Assembly (NCBI GenBank): GCA_910577285.1
Contig: CAJTLO010000002.1
Location: 124,001-188,000 of the forward strand
Direction of reading: 5' to 3'
Origin: an uncultured Rikenellaceae bacterium
GTDB taxonomy: Bacteria > Bacteroidota > Bacteroidia > Bacteroidales > Rikenellaceae
DNA: 64,000 nucleotides
The position numbers and the translations under genes were made by a program. The notes below the pieces were generated by a model. It ran no database searches. It saw nothing but the letters and a program-made list of their open reading frames with translations, and was not told the origin of the DNA. This document shows, one piece after another, positions 52,153 through 61,505 of this stretch (within the stretch, counting starts at the first letter, position 1; the number at the start of each line of letters is the position of its first letter).

Positions 52153-52989
52153 ATGGAGCAATTCACGACCGTAGAGGGTTTGAAGGCGGGACTGGCCTCC
52201 CGGAGGGGAACTTCGATAGGCTTCGTACCCACCATGGGGGCACTGCACGAGGGGCACGTTTCCCTGGTAAAGAGGGCCCGTGCCGAGAACGACACGGTGG
52301 TAGTAAGCGTATTTGTGAATCCTACGCAGTTCAACGACAAGGAGGACCTGCGTAACTATCCCCGCACGCCGGAGGCCGACCTGGAGGTACTGCGTGCCGC
52401 GGGCGCCGATGTGGTGTTCATGCCGTCGGTGGAGGAGGTCTATCCCGAACCCGACGCGAGGGTGTTCGACTTCGGCATGCTGGACAAGGTGATGGAGGGG
52501 GCGACGCGTCCGGGCCATTTCAACGGCGTGGCGCAGGTGGTAAGTCGTCTGTTCGGCTTCGTGGAGCCGGACCGGGCCTATTTCGGAGAGAAGGATTTTC
52601 AGCAGATAGCGATCATCAAGGCGCTGGTGAAACAACTGGGGCTGCATATCGCCATCGTCGAGTGTCCCATCGTCCGGGAGGCCGACGGATTGGCGCTCTC
52701 CTCGCGCAACAGGTTGCTCACGGCGCAACACAGGACCGCGGCTCCGGCCATTCACGCCGCCCTGTGCGAAGGGGCCGGGTTGGCCGGTAAGCAGAGCGTG
52801 GCCGAGGTGTGCGGTCGGGTGACGGCCCGCATCGAAGGCGAATCGCTGCTGAAGGTGATCTATTGCAAACTGGTGGACGAGGATACGCTGGAAGAGGTCG
52901 CCGGCTGGGACGGCGCGGGGCATATCCGCGGTTGCGTGGCCGTGCAGGCAGGAGATATCCGTTTAATCGACAACATGCGTTTCTTATGA
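52153..52989 (+). CDS. panC: Pantothenate synthetase
   Basis: ATP-dependent condensation of pantoate and beta-alanine. 278 residues. PTMGALHEGHVSLV (residues about 26-39) is the HxGH nucleotide motif, NPTQFNDKEDL follows, and YFGEKDFQQ and LALSSRN carry the KMSKS-like elements. Its stop overlaps the panD start (ATGA), coupling the two last steps of pantothenate synthesis. Own promoter; the upstream microsatellite could influence it. Confidence 0.97.
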   Translation: MEQFTTVEGLKAGLASRRGTSIGFVPTMGALHEGHVSLVKRARAENDTVVVSVFVNPTQFNDKEDLRNYPRTPEADLEVLRAAGADVVFMPSVEEVYPEPDARVFDFGMLDKVMEGATRPGHFNGVAQVVSRLFGFVEPDRAYFGEKDFQQIAIIKALVKQLGLHIAIVECPIVREADGLALSSRNRLLTAQHRTAAPAIHAALCEGAGLAGKQSVAEVCGRVTARIEGESLLKVIYCKLVDEDTLEEVAGWDGAGHIRGCVAVQAGDIRLIDNMRFL

Positions 52990-53339
52990 CGATAGAGGTA
53001 CTGAAATCCAAGATACATCGGGTGACCGTCACCCAGGCGAACCTCAACTACGTGGGGAGCATTACCATCGACGAGGAGTTGCTCGAAGCCGCCAACATCA
53101 TTGCCGGCGAGAAGGTGCAGATCGTGAACGTGAACAACGGCGAACGGCTCGAGACATACGTCATCAAGGGCGAGCGCGGCGGCGGGCAGGTATGCCTCAA
53201 CGGCGCCGCTGCCCGCAAGGCTGCCGTGGGCGACGTGGTGATCATCATCTCCTACGCCTCCATGGATTTCGAGGAGGCGAAAACGTTCGCTCCGTGGGTG
53301 GTCTTTCCCGATACGGCGACCAACCGTCTGATAAGGTAG
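52986..53339 (+). CDS. panD: Aspartate 1-decarboxylase (pyruvoyl enzyme precursor)
   Basis: Provides beta-alanine for PanC. 117 residues. The self-cleavage site is G24-S25 (YVGSITID), where the pyruvoyl group forms; Y58 and the NGAAAR loop are also conserved. ATG 52986 overlaps the panC stop by 4 bp. A terminator follows. Confidence 0.96.
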   Translation: MTIEVLKSKIHRVTVTQANLNYVGSITIDEELLEAANIIAGEKVQIVNVNNGERLETYVIKGERGGGQVCLNGAAARKAAVGDVVIIISYASMDFEEAKTFAPWVVFPDTATNRLIR

Positions 53340-53362
53340 GAGGGAAGACACGCGACGATTCG

Positions 53363-53397
53363 GTTCCGGGACCAGGCGGTTCCGGAACTTTCGTTTT
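53363..53397 (+). terminator. panCD terminator
   Basis: Stem GTTCCGGGACC / GGTTCCGGAAC (53363-53373, 53378-53388; one G-U pair), loop AGGC, tail TTTCGTTTT. Confidence 0.7.
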
Positions 53398-53529
53398 GTA
53401 CGACGGGGTGCCGTGCGTCGGCTCCGTTACTGCGCTTGCTGCGGCATCTGCCGTCGCCCGGACCGTTGCGGAATGCCGCCGTGCTTCCCGTGTCCGGTTT
53501 CCTATTTTTCGCGAATAACGGGGAAAAAC

Positions 53530-53560
53530 TTTGTTTTTACGGGCTTTTGGCCTAACTTTG
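53530..53560 (+). promoter_or_regulatory. lpxK promoter
   Basis: TTTG (53530-53533), 19-nt spacer, TAACTTTG (53553-53560): an exact match to the Bacteroidota consensus, 43 bp before the ATG. Confidence 0.8.
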
Positions 53561-53603
53561 AAAATCCGCATGGATCGCCATTTTAAAACCGTATTTGATG
53601 TAG

Positions 53604-54644
53604 ATGGGTTTCTTCAGTGCCATACCGGCCGGATTGTACGCATTCGTGTTACGGATACGGCATCTGCTCTATGATTCCCGAATCATCAAGCGCTACCGGG
53701 CCGATATTCCCGTCGTATGCGTGGGCAATATCACGGTGGGGGGGACGGGTAAAACGCCTGTTACGGAGTACCTCATCGACCGGCTGGAGGACAGTTACAC
53801 GGTGGCGGTTCTCTCGCGGGGCTATGGCCGCCGGACGAAAGGATATCGGGAGGTCGGACCGGACTCCTCTTTTCTCGATGTGGGCGACGAGCCCAAGCTG
53901 ATCAAGCGCAATCATCCTTCCGCGGTGGTGGTCGTGTGCGAGAAGCGTGCGGAGGGGATCGCCCGTATCCGCCGCGAGCATCCCGAGGTGGACCTTATCC
54001 TGCTCGACGACGGTTTCCAGCATCGCCGCGTGGACCCCAAGGTGAATATCGTGCTCGTGGATTATACGCGGCCCGTCTGGGAGGATCACTTGCTCCCCTG
54101 GGGGCGTCTGCGGGATCTTCCCTCGCAGATGGACCGGGCCAATATCGTGATCGTCACCAAAACCCCTCCGGATATCACTCCGATAGACCATCGCATCGCA
54201 GTCAAGTCCCTCAAACTTTTTCCCTACCAGAGCGTGGTGTTCACGTCGATGGTACAGGGGGAGCCCGTGCCGCTGTTCCCTGATGCGGAAGGGCTCGTGA
54301 AGCCGGGACGCAACGTGGCCCTGCTGGCGGGGATAGGCAATCCGCGTCCGCTGGCCGACTACCTTTCGCAGCATTACGAGCTCCGTGCCGAATGGCTCTT
54401 CAGGGACCATTACGTCTACAAGGTGCGCGACCTGAAGCGGATCGTGAACGAACTGGCCGCACTGCCGGAGGATACGGTGCTCTTCACCACCGGCAAGGAT
54501 GCCGTGAAGCTGTGCAACCGGAAGAAAATACCGGTCGAACTGCAGCGCCGCCTCTACCGGATACCCGTCGGGATCGCTTTCCCCGACGATGACGAGAAGC
54601 GATTCCTTCGGTTGCTTTCGGAACATATCGCCTCGCGCGAATAG
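53604..54644 (+). CDS. lpxK: Tetraacyldisaccharide 4'-kinase
   Basis: Phosphorylates the lipid A disaccharide at the 4' position on the inner face of the inner membrane, marking a Gram-negative envelope. 346 residues. Walker A GNITVGGTGKTP near residue 41, SRGYGRRTKG, DEP and LDDGFQHRR are family hallmarks; a hydrophobic N-terminal helix anchors it. Followed after 67 bp by the nucleoside phosphorylase gene. Confidence 0.96.
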   Translation: MGFFSAIPAGLYAFVLRIRHLLYDSRIIKRYRADIPVVCVGNITVGGTGKTPVTEYLIDRLEDSYTVAVLSRGYGRRTKGYREVGPDSSFLDVGDEPKLIKRNHPSAVVVVCEKRAEGIARIRREHPEVDLILLDDGFQHRRVDPKVNIVLVDYTRPVWEDHLLPWGRLRDLPSQMDRANIVIVTKTPPDITPIDHRIAVKSLKLFPYQSVVFTSMVQGEPVPLFPDAEGLVKPGRNVALLAGIGNPRPLADYLSQHYELRAEWLFRDHYVYKVRDLKRIVNELAALPEDTVLFTTGKDAVKLCNRKKIPVELQRRLYRIPVGIAFPDDDEKRFLRLLSEHIASRE

Positions 54645-54711
54645 GTCGCGGAACTCTTCCGCCGCATTGCGTTTAACCGTAGCCGGGTACCGGCTTTTAA
54701 CAGATAGAGCT

Positions 54712-55521
54712 ATGGATATGCTTGAAATGATAAAGAATGCCGCCGCTTTCATCGACGGACGCACCTCCGGATTCCGTCCCGAGGTCGGCATCATTCTGGG
54801 AACGGGGCTCGGCGGGCTCGTGGATCACATCGCCGTCGGCCACACCATCGACTACGCCGATATTCCGAACTTCCCGGTATCGACCGTGGAGGGGCACAAG
54901 GGGCGGCTTATTTTCGGCGAGCTGGGCGGTCGCCGTATCGTCGCCATGCAGGGACGTTTTCACTACTACGAGGGGTATACGCCCCAGCAGGTGGTGTTCC
55001 CCGTGCGTGTGATGAAGTTCCTCGGAATAGAGCGTCTTTTCGTCTCCAATGCGAGCGGGGGGATGAACCCGACTTTCCGTGTGGGGGACCTGATGGTGAT
55101 AAACGATCATATCAACCTGATTCCCAATCCGCTGATAGGACCCAATATCGAGGAGCTGGGGCCGCGTTTTCCCGACATGAAGCGGGCTTACGATCCCGCC
55201 CTCATCGCGTTGGCGACGGAGATTGCGGAGCAGGAACGGATCAAACTCCAGTACGGATGTTACGTCGGACTGACGGGACCTACGTTCGAAACCCCTCAGG
55301 AGTACCATTACGTGCGGGCCATCGGCGGCGATGCGGTGGGCATGTCCACCACGCCGGAGATCATTGCGGCCCGTCACATGGGGATTCCCTGTTTCGGCGT
55401 GTCGATCGTCACCGACCTCGCGTCGGACGACTCCGTATCGCACGAGGTGGTGCAGGAGCAAGGCCGCAGGGCCGAACGGGAGATGACCCGTCTGTTCATC
55501 GGAATGCTCGCCCGGCTTTAG
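54712..55521 (+). CDS. Purine nucleoside phosphorylase (trimeric type)
   Basis: Phosphorolysis of guanosine/inosine for purine salvage. 269 residues. GIILGTGLGGLVD near residue 27, MQGRFHYYEGY near 80, NASGGMNP near 115 and ETPQEY near 199 with GMSTTPEII are typical of type I (trimeric) PNP; the usual Glu and Asn residues are present. ATG 54712 begins MDMLEMIKNA; the frame opening in lpxK is not used. With guaA/guaB and the adjacent genes it keeps guanine-nucleotide supply in the same neighbourhood. Confidence 0.94.
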   Translation: MDMLEMIKNAAAFIDGRTSGFRPEVGIILGTGLGGLVDHIAVGHTIDYADIPNFPVSTVEGHKGRLIFGELGGRRIVAMQGRFHYYEGYTPQQVVFPVRVMKFLGIERLFVSNASGGMNPTFRVGDLMVINDHINLIPNPLIGPNIEELGPRFPDMKRAYDPALIALATEIAEQERIKLQYGCYVGLTGPTFETPQEYHYVRAIGGDAVGMSTTPEIIAARHMGIPCFGVSIVTDLASDDSVSHEVVQEQGRRAEREMTRLFIGMLARL

Positions 55522-55636
55522 CGGCTCGCCCTTGGGGGGAGGGGAGATGCCCGGAACCGGAGGGGACGACGCGGCCGTGTAGCCCGACAGAGGGATGGTG
55601 CGGGATGTAATTGAGTTAAGGAAAAATGAGATCGTT

Positions 55637-56167
55637 ATGATTAACAAGGTTATTCTGATAGGAAATGTGGGTGCCGATCCGGAGATACGCACCCTGGAGA
55701 GCGGGGTCAAAATGGCCCGTATCCGGATAGCGACCACCGAGCGGATCTACAACCGCGAGGCACAGGAGTCCCGCGACCATACCGAATGGCACAGCGTAGT
55801 GCTTTGGCGCAACCTGGCCGACGTGGCCGATCGTTTTATCCGTAAGGGTTCGCAGGTCTATATCGAAGGGCGTCTGCGCAGCCGCGAGTGGACTGACCAG
55901 CAGGGCGTGAAACGCTACTCGATCGAGATATTGGCCGACGACCTGAAGATGCTCGGCCGCCGCTCCGACAACCCCTCTGCCGGACAGCCCCTTTCGCCGC
56001 AGGGCGGGCAGCAGGGATACGGTTCCTCGTCCCAGCAGCAATACGGCGGGGGATACGGTCAGAGTGGCAACTCCTATTCGGGAGGCGGGTATCAGTCGCA
56101 GCAACCTGTGCAGACGCCGGCTGCTCCGGAGGTGAACCTCGACGATCCGGACGACCTTCCCTTCTGA
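55637..56167 (+). CDS. ssb: Single-stranded DNA-binding protein
   Basis: A 176-residue SSB. OB fold in residues 1-110 (MINKVILIGNVGADPEIR, then ARIRIATTER and HTEWHSVVLW), a low-complexity Q/G/S/Y linker, and the conserved acidic tail DDPDDLPF that binds repair and replication partners. ATG 55637 fits the family. Likely monocistronic, with the terminator about 160 bp downstream. Confidence 0.96.
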   Translation: MINKVILIGNVGADPEIRTLESGVKMARIRIATTERIYNREAQESRDHTEWHSVVLWRNLADVADRFIRKGSQVYIEGRLRSREWTDQQGVKRYSIEILADDLKMLGRRSDNPSAGQPLSPQGGQQGYGSSSQQQYGGGYGQSGNSYSGGGYQSQQPVQTPAAPEVNLDDPDDLPF

Positions 56168-56326
56168 CGGCGGAGCATAGACGGACGGAGCGTTTTCCGC
56201 AGGAATACCGCAGGCGCGGGGAGCGTGGGTGCGAACTGCGGTGTGGCGGTTATCCCTACGTTGGGCTGCATGAAAAAACGTGTGCCTCGGTCGCCGCGAG
56301 AAGCGTCGGCCATATCCCGAGAAGAT

Positions 56327-56358
56327 ACACGGCAGTGCATTGCACTGCCGTGTTTTTT
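56327..56358 (+). terminator. ssb-side intrinsic terminator
   Basis: Stem ACACGGCAGTGCA (56327-56339) / TGCACTGCCGTGT (56341-56353), minimal loop, then TTTTT. Confidence 0.8.
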
Positions 56359-56759
56359 ATGCGAGCGACAGGGGGACTTGCCCGGTCTTTGCGGTCGGTC
56401 GGGAAGCTTTGCCGGCCTGTACGGCCGTAGATTCTTCTTACGCCGGTCCTCTTTTGTACGGGTAGGGCGGTCGGCTATTGCGGTCGGTCGGTTGTCCGGG
56501 GCGGCGAATACCGTTCCGTTGAAAACCGGTGCGTTGCATGAACCTCCTCCTCGGGAAGAGGCCGTGTCCCGAGCCGGTTGGACCCGCGGTATTGGGCCCG
56601 ATGCGGTCGTTTTCGCCGCCGGGCGGCTCCGCTCGGTGATACGGGTTGAAAGATGGCAGGCTTCGCCAGACGGGTGTCGCGGGCGTTTCCGATGGTGTGT
56701 CGTGCAAATTCGGGATGCGCGGGGACGGAAAGACCGAGGGCGCATTCGTCAAAATGCAG

Positions 56760-56788
56760 CGAGGGAAGGGGTCTGACCCCTTCCCTCG
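56760..56788. terminator. Hairpin downstream of gpsA
   Basis: Stem CGAGGGAAGGGGT / ACCCCTTCCCTCG, 3-nt loop, about 125 nt past the gpsA stop on the minus strand; tail not U-rich. Confidence 0.5.
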
Positions 56789-56913
56789 TGTCATATGGTC
56801 GGCCCTTGGCGGCGTTCTTCCCGATTTCTGCGTCCTCTCCAGGGGAGTGTCCCGGAGGCGGGAGCTTGTCGCAGCCCTGATCCCCGGGGAATGGTCCCGT
56901 GCCGGCGGCGAAG

Positions 56914-57921
56914 TTACACCAGTTCTTTTTGCAGCTTTCGGATCGTGGCGTCGGCGGGAGCTTTCTGGTAGAGGATGCGGTAGACGGCGTCGGCGATCGG
57001 CATGTAGATATCGAATTTCTTGTTTATCTGATTGATACATGCCGACGAGTAGTAGCCTTCCGCCACCATCGTCATCTCGATCATGGTGCTTTTTACGGAG
57101 TATCCCTTGCCGATCATCGTTCCGAACGTCCGGTTGCGGCTGAATTTCGAGTAGCAGGTGACCAGCAGGTCGCCCAGATAGACCGAGGCGTTGAAGTCGC
57201 GCGGCGCGGGGTAGGTGCGCTCCATGAAGCGACTCATCTCCATGGCGCTGTTGGCGATGAGTACCGCCATGAAGTTGTCGCCGTACCCCAGACCGGTGCA
57301 TATCCCCACGGCCAGGGCGTAGATGTTCTTGAGTACCGCGCCGTACTCCACGCCGTAGATGTCGGTGGAGTAGACCGTGTTGATGTAGCGCGAGCCGAAC
57401 TTGCGGCCCAGTATTTTGGCGTTCTCCATATCCTTGCATACCATCGTCAGGTAGGTGAGACGCTCCATGGCCACCTCTTCGGCATGGCTCGGGCCCGATA
57501 CGATGCCGATACGGTCGAACGGCACGCCGTAATCCTGGTGCATGAATTCGGCGATGGTGATGTATTCGTCGGCGATGATTCCCTTGATGGCGGACACGAT
57601 GAACTTGTCGTCGAGCGACACCCGCAGCGGTTCCAGCGTGGCCTTGATGTAGGCCGACGGTACGGCCAGCACCACGATGTCGGCCTTCTCGAACACTTCG
57701 TTCACGTCGCCCGAGATGTCGAGTCGGTCGGCGTCGAAATGGACGTCTTGCAGGTAACGGGTGTTGGTGCCGTTGGCGGCGATGCTTTCGCGTATCTCCG
57801 GTTCGCGGATGTACCAGGCAATCCGCTGTTCGTTTTCGAGGAGTATCTTGACGATGGCGGTCGCCCAGCTTCCGGCACCGATCACCGCACACCGTGCGTT
57901 CGGTTTGATCGAATATTTCAT
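56914..57921 (-). CDS. gpsA: Glycerol-3-phosphate dehydrogenase [NAD(P)+]
   Basis: Reduces DHAP to sn-glycerol-3-phosphate for phospholipid synthesis. 335 residues. Rossmann motif GAGSWATAIVKIL near residue 15; VLAVPSAYI, KGI and GPSHAEEVA follow; catalytic lysine in AVLKNIYALAVGI. The second domain has NFMAVLIANSAMEM. The C-terminus is shorter and ends IRKLQKELV, as in other Bacteroidota. Confidence 0.96.
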   Translation of the reverse strand: MKYSIKPNARCAVIGAGSWATAIVKILLENEQRIAWYIREPEIRESIAANGTNTRYLQDVHFDADRLDISGDVNEVFEKADIVVLAVPSAYIKATLEPLRVSLDDKFIVSAIKGIIADEYITIAEFMHQDYGVPFDRIGIVSGPSHAEEVAMERLTYLTMVCKDMENAKILGRKFGSRYINTVYSTDIYGVEYGAVLKNIYALAVGICTGLGYGDNFMAVLIANSAMEMSRFMERTYPAPRDFNASVYLGDLLVTCYSKFSRNRTFGTMIGKGYSVKSTMIEMTMVAEGYYSSACINQINKKFDIYMPIADAVYRILYQKAPADATIRKLQKELV

Positions 57922-58035
57922 GTTCAGTAGGATAGGATGGTTCGTTCCGAATGTAAAGGTATCAAATTTACGGAAATTAGGGATGCTCCACGCCGGTTAT
58001 TCTCTTGCGGAGGCTGCCTCAGAGCCGTCGGATGC

Positions 58036-58064
58036 GAAAAAGCCCCGGTGTTTCGGACCGGGGC
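58036..58064 (-). terminator. guaA terminator
   Basis: Stem GCCCCGGT / ACCGGGGC (58042-58049, 58057-58064), 7-nt loop, with a TTTTTCG tail on the minus strand, 37 nt past the guaA stop. Confidence 0.8.
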
Positions 58065-58100
58065 CAGGTGTGTCGTTCGGATTTTTTCAACCTTACGCAG

Positions 58101-59630
58101 TTACTCCCACTCGATGGTTGCGGGCGGTTTCGAGGAGATGTCGTACACGACGCGATTGATGCCGCGCACGCGGTTGATGATGTCGTTGGAAACGCGGGCG
58201 AGGAAGTCGTAGGGGAGATGTACCCAGTCGGCGGTCATGCCGTCGGTGGAGGTCACCGCACGCAGCGCCACGCAGCTTTCGTAGGTACGTTCGTCGCCCA
58301 TCACGCCGACGCTCTTGACCGGTAGCAGGATCGTTCCCGCTTGCCATACCTTGTCGTAGAGGCCCCACTCTTTGAGTGCGTCCATGTAGATGCGGTCGGC
58401 CTCCTGCAGGACCGCTACGCGTTCCGGCGTAACCTCGCCCAGTATCCGGATGCCGAGGCCCGGTCCGGGGAAGGGATGGCGTTCGAGGATCAGCGGGTCG
58501 ATGCCCAGCGTCCGTCCCACGCGCCTCACCTCGTCCTTGAAGAGCAGACGCAACGGTTCGACGATGCGCAGATCCATCTCTTCGGGAAGGCCGCCCACGT
58601 TATGGTGCGACTTGATGGTTGCCGAGGGGCCGTTCACCGATACGGATTCGATGACGTCCGGGTAGATGGTCCCCTGTGCCAGCCATTTGACGTTCTCTAT
58701 CGCTTTCGCTTCCGCGTTGAAGACCTCGATGAAGTCGCGGCCTATGATTTTGCGTTTCGCCTCGGGATCGGTGACGCCCCGCAGGTCGGCGAGGAAGCGG
58801 TCGCCTGCCTGCACTCCCTTGACGTTGAGTCCCATGTTCCTGTAGGATTCGAGTACCTCCGCGAACTCGTTCTTGCGGAGCAGACCCGTGTCGACGAAGA
58901 TGCAGTAGAGGTTCTTGCCGATGGCGCGGTGCAGCAGGACGGCTGCCACGGAGGAGTCCACGCCGCCCGAAAGGCCGAGTACCACCTTGTCGTCGCCCAG
59001 TTGCTTCCGAAGCTCCCGTACCGTGCTCTCCACGAACGATTCCGAGCTCCAGTCGCGGCGGCAGCCGCAGATGCCCGCCACGAAGTTCTCCAGCAGCTTC
59101 AGACCGTCGGTGGAGTGGTATACCTCGGGGTGGAACTGGATGCCCCACGTAGGTTCGCCCTCGATGCGGAAGGCGGCGTTGTGCACGTCGTCGGTGCTGG
59201 CCGTCACCCGGTAGTTGTCGGGCAGCAGGGTGATGGTGTCGCCGTGCGACATCCACACCTGCGTCCGGTCGGGCATCCCTTTCAGCAGGGCGTCCTCGCG
59301 GTCGGTCACGTTCAGCATGGCGCGGCCGTACTCACGGCTTGCGGCGGGTTCCACCTGGCCGCCGTAGTTCTGGGCGAGCCATTGTGCGCCGTAGCATACG
59401 CCCAGCAGCGGCAGTTTGCCTTTGATGGAGCCCAGTTCCGGTTGCGGGGCCTTCTCGTCCCGTACCGAGTAGGGGCTTCCGGAGAGAATCACCCCCTTCA
59501 CGCCTGCGTCGAGCGTCGGAATCTTGTTGTAGGGATGAATCTCGCAGTAGACGTTCAGTTCGCGTACGCGGCGGGCGATGAGCTGCGTGTACTGCGAACC
59601 GAAATCGAGTATCAGAATTTTTTCCTGCAT
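58101..59630 (-). CDS. guaA: GMP synthase (glutamine-hydrolysing)
   Basis: Converts XMP to GMP. 509 residues: class I amidotransferase with nucleophile C79 (GVCYGAQ) and H167/E169 (QFHPE); ATP-PPase with P-loop LSGGVDSS at 220-227; dimerisation domain ending PPATIEWE. Lies 174 bp after guaB in the same direction, separated by an imperfect inverted repeat; the pair completes IMP to GMP. Confidence 0.98.
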   Translation of the reverse strand: MQEKILILDFGSQYTQLIARRVRELNVYCEIHPYNKIPTLDAGVKGVILSGSPYSVRDEKAPQPELGSIKGKLPLLGVCYGAQWLAQNYGGQVEPAASREYGRAMLNVTDREDALLKGMPDRTQVWMSHGDTITLLPDNYRVTASTDDVHNAAFRIEGEPTWGIQFHPEVYHSTDGLKLLENFVAGICGCRRDWSSESFVESTVRELRKQLGDDKVVLGLSGGVDSSVAAVLLHRAIGKNLYCIFVDTGLLRKNEFAEVLESYRNMGLNVKGVQAGDRFLADLRGVTDPEAKRKIIGRDFIEVFNAEAKAIENVKWLAQGTIYPDVIESVSVNGPSATIKSHHNVGGLPEEMDLRIVEPLRLLFKDEVRRVGRTLGIDPLILERHPFPGPGLGIRILGEVTPERVAVLQEADRIYMDALKEWGLYDKVWQAGTILLPVKSVGVMGDERTYESCVALRAVTSTDGMTADWVHLPYDFLARVSNDIINRVRGINRVVYDISSKPPATIEWE

Positions 59631-59693
59631 CGTATTCTTGTCGTTAGGATTCTCTTTGGAAATGCGGTCGGGCGCCGGGGCCTCCGCTTTTTA

Positions 59694-59747
59694 ATCCGAT
59701 GAGGATTTGCCTTGCGGGAAACCTCCCTGTACAAATCCTCATCCGAT
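59694..59747. terminator. Inverted repeat between guaB and guaA
   Basis: Arms GAGGATTTG (59701-59709) and CAAATCCTC (59732-59740), extendable by seven bases each side with one mismatch, 22-nt loop. Could end guaB or modulate guaA expression. Confidence 0.5.
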
Positions 59748-59804
59748 GTCTTTGTCTGTCCGGGAACTCCGTATCCTGTCGGCCGGGGATTCCCTGACGG
59801 TCCG

Positions 59805-61277
59805 TTACTCTCCGCGGGAGTAGTTCGGTGCCTCGCGGGTGATCGTTACGTCGTGCGGGTGGTTCTCTATCACGCCCGCCGAAGTGATCTTCACGAATTT
59901 GGCGCTCTTCAGTGCGGCGATATTCTGTGCACCGCAATATCCCATGCCCGATTTCAGGCCGCCGATAAGCTGATAGACCGTCTCGCAGAGGTATCCTTTG
60001 TAAGGTACGCGGGCCTCGATTCCTTCCGGTACGAATTTGCTCGTATCGGTCTCTTCGCCCTGGAAATAGCGGTCTTTCGATCCTTTGTTCATGGCCTCGA
60101 CGGAACCCATGCCGCGGTAGGATTTGAACTTCCTGCCGTTGTAGATGATGGTTTCGCCCGGCGACTCCTCTACGCCGGCCAGCATGGAGCCGACCATCAC
60201 GCAGTCGCCGCCGGCCGCGAGCGCCTTCACGATGTCGCCCGAGTAGCGCAGACCGCCGTCGGCAATCACCGGAATGCCGCTTCCGGCGAGCTCCTTGGCC
60301 ACGCCGTAGATGGCGGTGAGCTGCGGTACGCCCACGCCTGCCACCACGCGGGTGGTGCAGATCGAACCCGGACCGATACCCACTTTCACGCCGTCGGCAC
60401 CCGCGTCGGCCAGCGCACGTGCGGCGGCACCCGTGGCGATGTTGCCCGCCACCACGTCCAGCGTGGGATAGGCCGCCTTGATCTCCCGCAGGGTCCGGGC
60501 CACATTGACGCTGTGACCGTGTGCGGTGTCGAGCACCACGGCATCCACATCCTCCGCATAGAGTGCGGCCACCCGGTCGAGCACGTCGGCCGTGACGCCT
60601 ACCCCGGCGGCTACCCGCAGACGCCCCTTGTCGTCCTTGCAGGCGTTGGGGTTGTCTTTCATCTTCGTGATGTCGCGGTAGGTGATGAGCCCTATGAGCT
60701 TGCCGGCATGGTCCACTACCGGCAGTTTTTCTATCTTGTGCCGGAGCAGTATCTCGGCAGCGTTCTTCAGGTCGGAATTGTGGGTGGTGATGAGCCCCTC
60801 CTTCGTCATGACCTCCTCGATTCTCCTCGAAGTGTCTTTCTGGAAACGGAGGTCGCGGTTGGTGACGATGCCGATCAGCGTCCGGTCGGCCGTCACGACG
60901 GGAATACCGCCGATGCGGTGCTCCTTCATGAGCCGCAGCGCGTCGCCCACGGTATCCTCCTTGAGGATGGTGACCGGGTCGTAGATCATGCCGTTTTCGG
61001 CACGTTTTACCTTGCGCACCTGTGCCGCCTGTTGCTCGGCGGGCATATTCTTATGTATCACTCCGATACCTCCCTCCCGTGCGAGCGCGATGGCCAGCGG
61101 GGCCTCGGTAACCGTATCCATTGCGGCGGAAACGATAGGAATGTTGAGATGGATGTTTCGTGAGAAACGGGTGGTTATGTTCACCTCCCGCGGCAACACC
61201 TCCGAATAGGCAGGCACCAGAAGGACATCGTCGAACGTCAGTCCCTCTGTAAGTACTCTTTCATCTATAAATGACAT
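59805..61277 (-). CDS. guaB: Inosine-5'-monophosphate dehydrogenase
   Basis: Rate-limiting step to XMP/GMP. 490 residues. (beta/alpha)8 barrel with catalytic C307 in GPGSICTTR, two CBS domains inserted (residues about 95-215, including HRIGGIPVV and HKIEKLPVV), and the mobile-flap RY dyad at SKDRYFQG. ATG 61277 gives the canonical MSFIDERVLTEGLTFDDVLL; a -7-like TATTTTTG lies at 61300-61307. About 94 nt of its first CBS coding region recur upstream of the gene. Confidence 0.98.
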   Translation of the reverse strand: MSFIDERVLTEGLTFDDVLLVPAYSEVLPREVNITTRFSRNIHLNIPIVSAAMDTVTEAPLAIALAREGGIGVIHKNMPAEQQAAQVRKVKRAENGMIYDPVTILKEDTVGDALRLMKEHRIGGIPVVTADRTLIGIVTNRDLRFQKDTSRRIEEVMTKEGLITTHNSDLKNAAEILLRHKIEKLPVVDHAGKLIGLITYRDITKMKDNPNACKDDKGRLRVAAGVGVTADVLDRVAALYAEDVDAVVLDTAHGHSVNVARTLREIKAAYPTLDVVAGNIATGAAARALADAGADGVKVGIGPGSICTTRVVAGVGVPQLTAIYGVAKELAGSGIPVIADGGLRYSGDIVKALAAGGDCVMVGSMLAGVEESPGETIIYNGRKFKSYRGMGSVEAMNKGSKDRYFQGEETDTSKFVPEGIEARVPYKGYLCETVYQLIGGLKSGMGYCGAQNIAALKSAKFVKITSAGVIENHPHDVTITREAPNYSRGE

Positions 61278-61299
61278 GGTATCGGGATTTTGTTGCCTG

Positions 61300-61307
61300 C
61301 AAAAATA
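61300..61307 (-). promoter_or_regulatory. guaB promoter -7 element
   Basis: Minus-strand TATTTTTG fits TAnnTTTG, 22 bp before the guaB ATG. A -33 TTG is not well placed. Confidence 0.45.
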
Positions 61308-61381
61308 GTGATAATTCCTGAGAAATTCACCAAGCGGCGTCATTAAACCTGCGGGCGGCGCCATTTTGTCGCTCGGGTCGT

Positions 61382-61475
61382 TTGGTGGCGATGCCGATCG
61401 GTCTCCGGTCGGCCGTCACGACGGGAATACCGCCGTTGCGATGCTCCTTCATGAGCCGCAGAGCGTCGCCCGCCG
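61382..61475 (-). pseudogene. Duplicated, diverged fragment of guaB (first CBS domain)
   Basis: About 94 nt matching guaB 60859-60952 at roughly 90% by eye, in the same orientation, with an identical core of about 32 nt. The minus-strand reading is still DALRLMKEHRNGGIPVVTADR. Flanks do not match guaB. It lies between guaB and the small secreted gene, so it is a partial duplication and not a functional gene. Confidence 0.8.
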
Positions 61476-61505
61476 TGCGTCCCGTCGCTCTGCCGGACGG
61501 CGCTT

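Larger units (their letters stand above)
56168..56913. other. Intergenic region between convergent ssb and gpsA
   Basis: About 745 bp, the longest gene-free stretch seen. It contains a terminator at 56327-56358 and a palindrome at 56760-56788. Open frames here are arginine/proline-rich and start-poor, and look like chance. Nothing else recognised. Confidence 0.5.

Noticed and set aside
56225..56776. A 183-codon frame in the ssb/gpsA gap
   Set aside because: It crosses an intrinsic terminator, is low-complexity and has no domain.
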